A DNA stretch of 24,462 nt, from NCBI GenBank assembly GCA_000226015.1, contig JH154101.1, positions 190,158 to 214,619 on the forward strand. Reading direction: 5' to 3'. The stretch is from Mnemiopsis leidyi. Lineage: Eukaryota; Ctenophora; Tentaculata; Lobata; Bolinopsidae. The notes below the pieces were generated by a model. The model saw only the letters and a list, made by a program, of their open reading frames with translations. It did not search any database and was not told the origin of the DNA. A program made the translations under genes and the position numbers. Positions 1 through 10,800 of the stretch are shown piece by piece. Numbering within the stretch: the first letter of the stretch is position 1; every line of letters starts with the position of its first letter.

Positions 1-21
1 GGACCAGACAAATTAAGTTAC

Positions 22-2646
22 CTTGAGGCGCGGCTAGAGAACCGGCTTTGAAATGCTGAGATTTACTGAGCATGCTGGGTTCCTCCTCCTCCCCTTCACT
101 TTCCTCCCCCTGATAGTCAACCTCTGCCTCCTCTTTTTGCTGCTCCTCTTGAGTCTTATCTAATAAGCACGAGAAATATCCTGGCTCTGAAATTGTTAGG
201 ATTTGATAAGGTGGTTTGTGATGTTACTATAGAATCAGTCAATTGTGTTGTCGTGTAAAGGCAGGTTTAACAGCACTCTACCTAACGAAACCCAGATTTA
301 GATCGACTTAAAGTCCACATATTCGGAGCGGCGGTAAACAGCGGAACTGACCGATAGGTTTAGACGCGGTGACTGCAGGTGACACGTCACGGGGAGTCGT
401 GTTAGATGTGAACTTCCCCGGAAGTGACGTCATAACCCCACCCAAATCGGGCAGCTTTATCGCGGAACTGTCGAACACAGTGCCTCCTCCTACTGAAATT
501 AAACCGTTAGGTGAGTCGACAAGTAAGGATGGCCTTTCGTTTCGGGATCATTTCTAACAAATGATGCTGTGGTTAAGTAAAGTAATAGCTAAGTATCCAG
601 TGCAGGTTTGAGATACTTACGCCACATAAGAAATAATTAAGAAATAATTAAGCGTATAAGTGCCCCAATATTGCTTATCAAGGACATACCTTTCCCCAGC
701 CTATCTACTATCGGCGTGGAAGCAAGCACCTCTGCAGGTTGAGGTTTTAGTTTTAAGACGGGGTCAGATTTTAAGGAGTCCGACAGTGAACTTGGTTCGA
801 GAGTTTCAGAGAGGGCTACGTTCTGGAAGGCTTCTGGTACTGGAACTTCTGGTAGGAGGGATAAATATATAAAGATAAGATAGACTTCTGTTAGCGACTC
901 AGAGCCAGATGACAAGATATATCAACAATCTTTTGAAATATAAAATATATAAAATGCAAATAAACCGGGGATAACCCATTTAATGACCCGTGCCTACAAT
1001 TTACCTTGACTATTGGATATGTTAGGATACTGGAGATGAGCAGGAGAGAAAACATGTTGAGGAGGGAGAGTCTGCTGGAGGTGATGGTGATGGTGAGGGT
1101 GGTGGTGAGGAGGTTGTTCAAGAGGAGGATATCCAGGATAACTGGGAAGATGGAACCCTGCTCCTCCGGCGGCTGGATAGCTCGCTGGTACGCCTGAAGT
1201 AGTTGCTTTATAATGGTGAAGTACGGATAGGGGGCACTTAATATGAAATACAACGTAATATTTGCTTATAGTTTAACTTTGGCAGCCCCAAAATTTAAAG
1301 TAAGTGTAACGGAAAAAGTCAGTATATAGTACCTGAAGCAGGGAATCCAGTGACTGCTGGAGGGAAGGAAGCGGGAGGGTATCCAGAAATAGGAGAGTGA
1401 TACAAAGAGGGGTGGTGCATCACTAATGGGGATCCTGGAAAGGAACAGGTGAAAAACAGGAAGTGGAGAGGCAAGTAAACAGTACAGTGAAAACACATTG
1501 ACGAAGAAATCTTTTAAAGAACAAACTACCCCTAAAGGAAAAACTTTGCACATGATAACACATGATGAAATAAGATAACACATGATCTTTCCGCTCCAGC
1601 TGATAACACATGATGAAATAAGATAACACATGATAACACATGATAACACACGATACAGACCAGGAGAAGGCTGGGCAGGAAGATCACTCCTCATCCAGAG
1701 CGGTGTAGTAGCTCTGTTTAGTCCTTGTAATCCGGCAACTCCTTGAGCTGGACTGTTCATCTGGGACACGTCACTCCGTACTTGTGTCAGCTCTTCCTGA
1801 ATCACGTACACATGTCATCCGGATATTTCTAAATAACTGCAATCTGACTTTTATGAATTTGTGGTTTAGCTGTTCATATTCCAGTGGAACTAGCTACATG
1901 TATCCAACATTCCAACAAGAAATTACATACCCTGAGTTTAAGTAGTTCGTTTCTCAACGTTGAAACTTCGTCATCTTTCCGCTCCAGCTGTTTCTGTAGG
2001 TTTATTGATAGGTTGTGTAGTTGCTCTGTCAGATCCTCTCTTTCAGGACAAGGAGCTTCGCTATCTTTGCTCGGTGAAAAGTCCAGTTGTTTGATCACAC
2101 TGCTGCGTGTGTCCTGATCCTAATTATGAAAAGTACATTACAAATCCTTTCTGATAGCAGCAAGAAGTAATTAAGTCTCATTCTTCAAATTTACAGTACA
2201 AATCGTTTAGGAAAAACGAAAACATTCATACAGTGAAGCAATGGTTATTCCTAGTTATTTGGTGAATAGTGTTAATATTCCACAACTGATTGCTTTCATC
2301 TACACGGTCGCTTACTTTCATTAACCAAAGCAAAGGGTGTATTCAAAACAGCTAGTGATCAAACAACCACACAATCAGCCTCGCAGGTACGTTTCAACTA
2401 AAAACTACGAAGAAAATCCACATCCAGCAATCGAATATACATTGTAAGAGTATTCAAGAACTCTCGAAGCAGCACATCCATTCAAACAAGCAAGGCCGGG
2501 CAGCCGAAACTCAATCAGACATGCAAAACGGTGCTTACAATGCTGCGGAACACTAAGTCTCTGACGGTTTGGTATCTACTGGGACCGGGGAGCTCGCTGC
2601 GCTTAGTCACGAATTTCAGGTCGGGGGTATCCGGATAAATCATCAG
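22..2646 (-). CDS. RANBP2: RANBP2 exons 11-18: coiled coil and low-complexity linker
   Basis: Exon 11 (2646-2539) repeats the KFVTKR...RY motif of exon 10. Exon 12 (2119-1931, residues 737-799) starts with DFSPSK and ends in a heptad-like helix (QLERKDDEVSTLRNELLKLR), at the position of the short coiled coil of vertebrate RANBP2. Exons 13-15 are rich in Pro, Tyr, Ser and Gly; exon 15 contains a histidine-rich run (HHHPHHHHH). Exons 16-18 are Ser/Thr/Pro-rich; exon 18 opens with EPGYF, matching vertebrate LPEPGYF, and then has a Glu-rich acidic patch. No FG dipeptides occur in the visible linker. Exon 11 has an alternative acceptor 12 nt upstream that would add LTTQ in frame. Confidence 0.85.
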
Positions 2647-5600
2647 CTGAGTAGTGAGCTTCATTTTCACCAGACCCAACCTTACTTAGTCGAAATAAAG
2701 CGAGGATAAATTTAAATACTGTGGGTGCCTAAGATGTGAGTTTACCTTGGCCTTCGAGTCGATGTCGAGGAATGGCGTATCATGACACATTTCATAACGG
2801 GTTGAGTGTGACGGAGTTTCGAAACTTCCTCTTTTGGTTACGAACTTCATCCGTCCAGGGAGACTATCCTCCACTAGCCCTATCATCTTCAATATTTCCT
2901 GAAAAAATAAACATTGATTGATTACACAAAAACTTTAGTGGGAAATCCTAAATATGTTCAATTCGGGTTTAGGATTTTAACGATAACTATTGACAATCAG
3001 CAAATCTAAAAATATACCTGATCTCCAAATGCCAGAGCACGCTCTTTACATTTCTGCAACTCAAGCTCAGCATTTTCGTGATGTTTCGCTTTGCTTTTAG
3101 GTGTATTAGTGCAGTCCGCTAGATGCATGTAAACCTGAGACATGAGTCAGAGTCATGCGTCTTGCGTGTAAACTTCAACGTGTAATTTGTGCATGTGAAC
3201 AATTCTCGTTCGCGCACATGATGAAGTTTCCTGGCTCGGCATTGGCCGCATGCCGCTTTGCGCGCAGAAATTTCAAACCGCGCGGTTAAAATGCGCGAAA
3301 AGAGGTATATTTTGAGCATATCGTTCTCAACAAAACTAGCAATAAAAGCACACGCGCGAGACGTTCGCAAAGAGTCGTCAACTTATCGCGCGTGTATGGA
3401 CATTTAATTAGGTCAGAAGAAAGGCGGAAGGTTACACTCACATACCTTACACTCGCACATACCTGGGCCGCATTGAAGGCTGCCTGAGGAGTCTCTATGG
3501 TGCTGTATGCTGCTAGCGCATTGGCAAACTTGCCCTCGTTCACTAGAGCTCCAGCATGAGCTAGTCCGCTCTCTTGGGCAAGCTCCTTTAGTTCCACCTC
3601 CTCCAAGGGAGCGACTGAAACAGTGCAGATGTGTGTAAAAAGAAGCAAGGAAAATATTATTGACAAATACTTCATGTTCTAAGTTTGGTTAGAAGTCAGG
3701 CGCACGTTGGTTTGTTGAACTGATATTAGACTTGCTTTTCGTTATCTTATGAGAAATTTGACGGGAAATAAGAATATATCACAGATCATGTGACTTACAG
3801 GTGAAGAGCGCATTGTTGTGTCGCTTGAAAGAGTAACTTTGAAGTGCAGTAACGATGTTATAGGCGACTTTCCAGTAGTGGGAACTCCTTTGTTGATATT
3901 TCTCGTAATCTGATCCTCCCCCATCTAGTGGGAAAATGGGACTGTTCATTCGCTAAATCGTGGGAATTTGAATTATCACTGTCACTGGAGCTTGGGGTTT
4001 ATAGATTACATTTCATAACAACCTCTATTGAAAGCATTTCGTGAATAAGAGCGGAGTGTTTTCATAACTCGAAAATTTTTGAGACACTTGAAATAAAAAT
4101 ACTTCAACGATTAATGAATAAAGTGGTGACAAATTACCGAACAACAGAGCGGCCCGATGAGAGAAATATTTAGCAAGAACGATACACTCTCTAGGTCCAA
4201 GCCCATGACTAGACACAGCTCTGATAGACCACATTCCTTTCTTTACCAGAGCGGAGTTGGATGTTTTGCCGGACGGTACTATCTTTGTGATGTAACACAC
4301 TTCGTCCCACAGTTCACATACAGTCGGTGTACACATATCAGGGAACTGAGGTTGGAAATGAATGGTTTTTTAAAAGTGGAGTCAGTTAAATGCTCAACTT
4401 CAATCTTTAAAAAATATTTCAACGATTCGGCGATAGTGTAGAAAAACGAAGTTACCTTCATCAGAAGATGTAGCAACGCCGCCAAATCGTCTTGGCACAA
4501 ATCCAGCGTGTGAACAAGCTCTAGCGACTGGGCGTGAAGCTTCATCTTTGGTAGCAGACTGCCAACCAAATTTTCAACAGGCACAGCTTCTCCCGCATCG
4601 AACATACAAACCAACACATTCACAAACAGGTTCAAATCTCTGGGTCTCATCTGCGCATACTTCATCAACGCACCACTGAGATCGGGTACCGTGGGTACTG
4701 TCACATTTCTGATGATGTTGTCGCAGCAGTAGGAGTTAGCTTTAGTGGTTATGTTTTGGAGGAGTTTCAGCTGAGCCTGGCTGGAGCAGTGTCGGCTGAT
4801 TATCGAGGATATGTGTAGAGGGGGGTGCTCTTGTTTCGCTCTTTGGAATACCACTCCACTTGTTATGGATCTGGAGTTAGTTAGTGAGCTTAAGATAGAG
4901 ATGTTATCTGTTTAATTTGATAATTCCAATTAATTGAAAAGCATTTCTACCATTATATCTTATACTGAATCCTAAACTGCCATGCAAATTGCAAAAGGGA
5001 AATCGATGTTAACGTTGCTGTATCTTTTTCCTGCTTTCAACACGTTTTTAGGAGACGAACAATTTACTAGTACCTAAGTATCTAGTACCTAAGTATCTAC
5101 CTGTAAAATGACATTTCAGCAACCGAAGTAGCGGCACCTAAAAGAGGTGCTGAAAGTGCAAGAATAGCACATCCGATAAGCGCATCATCCTCCAACTCAG
5201 GGACCACGCATGGTATCCACATCCACAAACAAGACAAACATTCCCGCGCTAGTGCTGCCCATCGTGGGGCTTCATTTACGTTAAGATTCTGTGATAGTTG
5301 ATACAATGCGCTATCAAAGTTGACCCAGCTTGTGATGCGCTCGTTGTCACTGCGCTTTTCACGGACGACGGCACTCATAGTCCAGTTACATGTTTTGAGA
5401 ATCGTTTCAGCCATGTAATACTCCATTTTATTATTGCTAAGATACTTAGACACGACACTAAACGACAGCTGAAGTAACGCAAGTTCTCTGTAGAAGTGAG
5501 GACTAAGTTTACAGCAGAAGTAGAGCGCGTCATCTGTAGCACGTGTTGCCAACAGCTGTATCAGCTCAATGTGAGTATCCACGTCTTGCGCATTTTGCCG

Positions 5601-6982
5601 CAACTGTTTTACTAGGTACTGCTCTAGTTCCTCGGTTTTTCCTGAAATTATTTGACTACAGTCATATCAATATTATATTTTAACTTTACTCCTAGACTCT
5701 CTGACACACACAATACGTTATACTAAGATGATTTCTAGTTGTGATACTAAAGTCCGTTTGCTTCTATAATATGGTTGTGCGTTTTTTGACTTGTTTTTGA
5801 AGTAAAAATGACGTCTAGAATTAAACGCCAACTTCTCATCGAACATAGCATGCGAAGACTTATTAACATTAAGATTAAGATAGGCATTGCATAAACGCTA
5901 AATACCTCGATTGACCAAATCTGAAACCGGAATTTTCAAAAGAATAAATTTTTCATACCTGAAGCCTGAAGAATATGGCACCTCAACTTTCTTGTACAAT
6001 TAAATTGGGGCATATCCTTCTCCATTTTATCCAACCAGGCCTTTTTTCTAAACAGTTGTTCATTGCTTCTACAGTACAGCAAACTCACGTTTTCTTTTGC
6101 TTCAGTATCAGTCTGATTAAGCTCAGTGCATCTAAAAGTATGTAAATTTTATAATGAATTATTATTTTTGTACCACAAATCTAAATAAAAACGGTCGAAA
6201 ATCCTATGTTCGACCTTTGTTATGTCAATGACTATTAAATTGCAATTGTGTCAGAATATTTATGATTTGCAAGATTTGCTGTTAGTCACGATAACAACAT
6301 AACAATACACAGACTCTTGACTGTTCACCTTCTATAAGCTTTGAGAGCTTCCTTCACCGAGCCCAACTTTTCGTGGAGAAACCCCAACAACTTGTATCCC
6401 TTGTAGTCCTTAGGGGCGGTTTTAACGTATTGTTGAGCGTAGTGCATCGCTTCTTTGTACTCCGAAATTTCTATATACATGTTGGTACACTTCAGATACA
6501 TCCCCTTTTTCTGCAATGTTGGGTGTACTCGATAAAGAATGTATGCAGATTAAATGCATACATGCAGATTAAATTTTGAGTAGTATGTTAAATTTTGTGT
6601 TACAGGTGTTTCTCTTTTTGATATCGGATAGAGGACAGCAGACACCGCACCGCCACCAACCTACCTAGTACCTACCCACCTACCATCCCATCCCGAAATC
6701 CGACCACTTTAAACTTATTTGCCTTCGGCAAAAACTATAAGAGAAGGAAAAATGCTGCAGTCCTGATTGGACAATGCAGCAAGCCAAAGTTGAGCTAAAT
6801 GCAGAGAGGCAAATAGAATTGTTTTTAAAATATCAGTAAAACACATACAATAAATTACATGCTGTTTTTCTCAGTCACAACTGACTGTTGATGGAGTACT
6901 GTTATATGAAAGATAGCAGGGATGTAAATTGTAAACATGATGTTCTTACATCGACTGAGGGGGTAGAACATGTAGCCGCCAT
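22..6982 (-). CDS. RANBP2: RANBP2/NUP358 nucleoporin, N-terminal part (3' end beyond window)
   Basis: Large nucleoporin of the cytoplasmic filaments of the nuclear pore; the family binds Ran and acts in transport and SUMO modification. Coding exons on the minus strand: 6982-6950, 6510-6329, 6131-5959, 5641-5101, 4870-4456, 4345-4138, 3924-3799, 3614-3463, 3134-3018, 2898-2746, 2646-2539, 2119-1931, 1796-1661, 1434-1333, 1193-1005, 848-690, 492-352, 186-22. All junctions are GT-AG and in phase; 3,289 nt gives 1,096 codons plus one base. Start ATG at 6982 sits in a strong context (ACAAGATGG) and is followed by a GTAAGA donor. Similarity to the vertebrate protein, compared from memory, is collinear: N-terminal TPR, long helical domain, a short coiled coil, then a linker containing EPGYF. 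Ran-binding, zinc-finger and cyclophilin domains would lie beyond the left edge. Identity is firm; the acceptor of the 2646-2539 exon is the least certain. Confidence 0.93.
187..689 (-). other. RANBP2 introns 16 and 17 around exon 17
   Basis: Intron 16 (493-689) and intron 17 (187-351) flank exon 17 (352-492). Both have clear polypyrimidine-TTTCAG acceptors (at 493-500 and 187-195) and donors GTATGT and GTCAGT. I see nothing else in them. Confidence 0.75.
1554..1650. repeat. Intronic tandem repeat flanking an exon-derived 18-mer
   Basis: Intron 13 of RANBP2 contains two identical 33-bp units (1554-1586 and 1602-1634), each built from GATAACACATGAT blocks, followed by two more partial blocks. 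Between the units lies a filler. With one adjoining base on each side it forms an 18-bp exact copy (1585-1602, ATCTTTCCGCTCCAGCTG) of part of coding exon 12 (1973-1990), where its complement encodes QLERKD. Confidence 0.9.
2120..2538 (-). other. RANBP2 intron 11, no internal feature seen
   Basis: A 419-bp AT-rich intron with a GTAAGC donor at 2538 and an acceptor ending at 2120. I see no coding, RNA or repeat signal inside it. Confidence 0.7.
2746..4870 (-). CDS. RANBP2: RANBP2 exons 5-10: central helical domain
   Basis: Six exons encode about residues 310-700. Diagnostic stretches align in order with the vertebrate N-terminal domain: RPRDLNLFVNVLV (exon 5), CELWDEVCYITKIVPSG (exon 6, like SWWDAVCTLIHRKAVPG), SSHYWKVAYNIV (exon 7, like SVHYWKKVLPLL), ALVNEGKFANALAAYSTIE (exon 8, like AVNGNIEDAVTAFESIK) and a short helical exon 9. 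Exon 10 (2898-2746) leaves the helical fold and carries KFVTKR followed by a TPSHSTRYE stretch, resembling the phospho-site-rich TPSPTRYS region of vertebrates. All six introns are short, about 100-330 bp. Confidence 0.9.
3135..3462 (-). other. CpG-rich RANBP2 intron 8, probable old transposon insertion
   Basis: The 328-bp intron between exons 8 and 9 is much richer in CG and CGCG (about 3205-3395) than the exons and introns around it. It contains short inverted CGCGCGGTT-like pieces but no terminal repeats or target duplication that I can define. Its composition resembles the mobile-element cluster at 15.0-16.3 kb, so an inserted element is the likely source. I could not match it base by base to that cluster. 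Confidence 0.4.
5067..5096. repeat. 15-bp tandem duplication next to a 5' splice site
   Basis: Two identical copies of CTAGTACCTAAGTAT (5067-5081, 5082-5096) lie four bases inside RANBP2 intron 4, whose donor GT is at 5100-5099 on the minus strand. Confidence 0.9.
5101..6982 (-). CDS. RANBP2: RANBP2 exons 1-4: start and TPR-containing N-terminus
   Basis: Exon 1 encodes only 11 residues (MAATCSTPSVD). Exon 2 (6510-6329) encodes the TPR region, about residues 12-72, including the stretches EYKEAMHYAQQYVKTAP and LLGFLHEKLGSVKEALKAYR, which match the vertebrate TPR helices. Exon 3 (6131-5959) continues with an ELNQT stretch equivalent to the vertebrate ELNPT. Exon 4 (5641-5101, the longest at 541 nt) encodes the helical segment starting with a DVDTHIELIQLL stretch. 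Introns 1-3 are 439, 197 and 317 bp. Exon 2 opens directly after a CAG acceptor, so an in-frame TTG just upstream is intronic and is not the start. Confidence 0.92.
5642..5958 (-). other. RANBP2 intron 3, no internal feature seen
   Basis: A 317-bp AT-rich intron with donor GTATGA at 5958 and a TTTCAG acceptor ending at 5642. No coding or repeat signal was recognised. Confidence 0.7.
6511..6949 (-). other. RANBP2 intron 1
   Basis: A 439-bp first intron separating the 11-residue start exon from the TPR exon. It holds a short TGCAGATTAAAT duplication (about 6543-6571) and a CTACC-rich patch (about 6660-6690). No other gene or conserved element was recognised. Confidence 0.7.
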
Positions 6983-7349
6983 CTTGTCAATGTCACTCTT
7001 TTTGTACCGAGTATTTCGCTTCATCTCTATTCTTTCACTGATACATTGAGTTAAGGTTAACCGTTAATTACGTAATGAAGTAATTGGTTAATTTCTCATG
7101 GAACAAATAATGGTTTAAAGATATATATTAAAAACTTGCTTTATTCTATAAGTTACTGCTGAATTTTAAGAATTACAAAGGGAAAATGTGCAGTAAAACA
7201 AGTTTTTGGCACTAACACGTTACGAATTAATTATGTGTTAAGTATGCAGATCGATATTGGCCAGAAACAGGACAAAGATCCAACAAATTTGCTATGGACA
7301 CTTAAAAAATAAAGATCAATTATAAATCTGAATCCGACATAATTCATCA
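6983..7349 (-). promoter_or_regulatory. RANBP2 5' flank and intergenic space
   Basis: Only about 370 bp separate the RANBP2 start codon from the poly(A) signal of the upstream zinc-finger gene, so the RANBP2 promoter must lie here if transcription starts locally. The region is AT-rich, with no clear TATA box at a usable distance. This is inferred from gene spacing. Confidence 0.45.
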
Positions 7350-7355
7350 TTTATT
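7350..7355 (-). terminator. Poly(A) signal AATAAA of the zinc-finger gene
   Basis: AATAAA on the minus strand about 450 nt downstream of the TAA stop at 7805-7803. It is the only canonical hexamer I saw between that stop and the next gene, giving a 3' UTR of roughly 470 nt. Confidence 0.55.
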
Positions 7356-7802
7356 GTGGTAAAGATTCGGTCAACAATGACACTTGTGTTATAAAACAAT
7401 AAGTTAAATGATAAATATTTGATTGTTTTTACAATATTATGATCACGGAAATGTAAACATACTAGGTAAGAGGGAGGTATCTAAGGACATCGAGTAATTA
7501 CGAAATGAAGGAAAAATCAAAACATTTGAACATCCAAAATGTATCCTTGAATGCAAACATTAACGAAAGAAGAACATTTACTCAAATGAGTCTCAAACAC
7601 ATCTAATCATACATGATCAATGACCATTTGCATTAATTGTTAAATCTTCTCAGTGATTTATCAATCTAACAAGTCCTGAACTGTAAAAATGAACTAATAT
7701 AAATTCTGAACAAAAACCCACTACAGGCTCAAGATCTCTCTCAAAAAGTAGGGGGCAATATTAACTTAACTGTAAAATCATCTTAATTCGACCCTGAAAA
7801 TA

Positions 7803-10800
7803 TTAATCCTTATCCAGGTTCCCCACCAGGGAAATGTCTAAGATGTCGGGGTTAATGTCGCACAGGTTATCGTTGCTGTTGTCTTTGTCTGATGAAACAT
7901 TTACGATCTCCCCAGCATCCAACATGCTGCTGCAGCTCCTTCGAGGTTTACGGCCACGTCGCACAGTTTCCATCTTAGCCCGCCAAGGCTCAGTGGGAGT
8001 AGTGAGCTCTGTCATTTCTCGTGCAACTGCTTGTGGTAAGTTATGTTTGTTTATGTAGTGCCTTCGCAGATCACGTCGCCTGCTATAACGTGAATTGCAC
8101 ATGGTACATTGATTAACTGAGTTTTTGTAGTGTTTTGCTTGAATGTGCTCCTCTAAGTGATCTATTCTGTAACAAGTATAAGGACATAAAGTACAGCACA
8201 ATTTGGGCTGCTCCTTTCTTACAGGTGGTTTCTTTGGTGTGACGACATCTGGAGGTGTAGTCTCATCAGAGGTAATGTCTACTATTTTATCAGCGTCTGG
8301 GATAACAAGCTCAATTGGAACTTTGTTGGGCCCTTTGTGTTGTTTCATTGATTTTATGACGTAGTGTGATGAAGTTTTGCCTGGTGCTTTGATCCTCAGT
8401 TCATGAGCTCGTTTCATATGAAGATCCAGTGCCATCTTGTCTCGAAAATATTTGTTACATTCCCCACATTGAACTTTCGCTTTTTTCAGATGTTTGTTAA
8501 CAAAATGGAAGTTAAACATTTCTCTGGAACCAAGAAGTTTTTTGCAAATTTTACAAATGACCTCTGGTGAGTTTGCACCAGTTGTAGTGACCAAGATACT
8601 CATCATGCTGCGTAACACTCCACATTTATCTGAAACCATCCAGTCGTTGTGATTGTCACCTATCTGCAAGACAGCAGCTTTATAAATCTCCTCAGTAGAA
8701 TGTTCTCTGAAATGGTCTATACTGTGGGCTGTTTCTTTACATATGCTACAAAGAAAGAAAGTTACATTCTGTGGTAGTAAAACTTCACTTGCAATAGCAT
8801 CAATACCTTCGACATCCTTGTCGAGACCATTATTCTGGGCAGTTATTGATGATGAGGCTACCTCAATGGGCTTCCACTTTGAAAAGTCTACTTTGGGAAG
8901 ATTCATATTAAATCCAAGGCCTCCAAGAAGATGCCCATTCATGACATGTTTTTCCAATGGTTCCTTGCTAGGGAAAGTAAGAGTGCAGAAGGAACAAAGG
9001 TACAGCTTTCTCTCTTTACAAAAGTGTACCTCCATAATGTGCAGCTCAAATTCTGCATTATTAGTCACTTCTTCATCACAATAAGTACAGCACATTTTCT
9101 TGGGCACATTAACATTCTCAAGTGTAAAGTTAAAGTCACATACTAAGGAATAGTAATCATACAAGGTATCACCAAGGTTAACTCTGTGTTGGATTATAAG
9201 ATGTTTGTGTAGTCCTAACATACTGAAGTAGTTGATCCCACAGAAGCGACAAAAATGAGGAGAGTAGGCATGGTGGTAAGTTTTTATATGCTTGCTTAGA
9301 CCTGCTTTCGAGTGCTCAGCAATTCCACAGTACATACATGACCAGAAAGCTCTCCGTTCAGCGTTGTGACTATCCGTTGATATCCCAATATTGTGGAAAA
9401 TGATGTAATGCTCACGTAAAGTACCAGCCCCTACAAAGTCATCACGGCATAATGAACAGGTGATTGGTTGATCGTTTTCTGACTTGGAACAAAGTGGAAT
9501 AAACCTTAAATGTTCAATGACAGTGTTGTTGGAATTGAATACTTTTAAACAAAATGGACATGTAAAGCTTTCATGAAATGATATTGCACGATGTTTAATC
9601 ATAGCATGATCCTTTGTTTTGCCTGAAACAACAAGCTTATTGCACCAGAGGCACAAATCATATGTTGATGCCTTTGGATTTTCAACAGATTGTCGATTTC
9701 GCTGGGTTTTCAATAAGTCTTTCATCATTGTGTCGTTTTTGGACTGAGAAGTGGTGCATTGAGGTGTTGAAGGTGCTACTTCTACTTCCATAGGTTCTGG
9801 GTTGGATAAAACAAGCACAGGGGCAAGGGGATCTGCTACAATGTCATCAGACTTCTTACTGGATGGGTCATATACAAGTGATGGAATAATGTCAACACTG
9901 CTACCTGAAAAGTTAGACAAGTGTTAAAGTGTTAATCACCCAAATATAAATATCTTCCCTTGTTATTATTTGTACAGCTATTTCTTACATCACTTCAAAA
10001 AAGTTGTATGACGGTAGGATTCCTATTTTAATTAAAAATCGTTCTAACCAAAATTTTTTTGATAAACGAAATTCAAACTCAATATCAGTTCCAATATTAA
10101 ATTTTTCGATTGAAACTATAGCTTTCTTCTAGAATTGGACGTTATTTTGTGATTCAGAACTGGTTTTTAGGTTAAAAAATGATGTTCCATTAGAAAATCA
10201 TGTTTTAGTTTTCATATTGATATGATTTTTCGGCTAGAAACTGATGTTTCGGTTGGAGGTTGGTGTTTCGATCAAGAAATGGATGGCCAAAAAAATCGCC
10301 TCCAACGGAAAAATACTGCTGACCCGAATTTCTACAATCGTCCTACCAGTAAAAAATACTTTTTTGCACCTATAATTTCTTGTTTATTTTGAAGCCATTT
10401 ATTTAATTCGAAATTTCTTACCTTGAGGTTGCAGCTCTGACAATATACTTTGAAGAGCCTCGACTGCAAATTTAGCTTCCTCATCACAATTCGAAAGTTC
10501 ATTTAACAGTTTTTGAAGAATCTCAAGCCTGTTCTTTGTCAGTCCATCAGAAGAGATTACCTGAAAAAAGTCATGACTTTTAATTTGGCCAAAGCATTTC
10601 ATAAAATCAGAACAGATATTGATCTGAAAATTATCTAAAAGGCCCAATGATCAAGCTCTACAACTCAGCTTCTCTGCCTTCTTTAAATAATTAAATGATT
10701 TGTGAAAGTACACACCAAAACCTATAGCAATTGAAAACTGCCGGTAGGCTGATTCCAAGACAATACTCACAAAATGAGAGATAATGGTGGTTATTGCAGT

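Noticed and set aside
425-432. TGACGTCA as a regulatory CRE
   Set aside because: It lies within RANBP2 coding exon 17; a chance occurrence is the simpler reading.
3286-3675. Minus-strand frame beginning MKYLSIIFSLLLF that looks like a signal peptide followed by a helical protein
   Set aside because: The hydrophobic start is intron 7 of RANBP2. A TTTCAG acceptor at 3615-3620 begins the real exon 8, and phases on both sides fit RANBP2.
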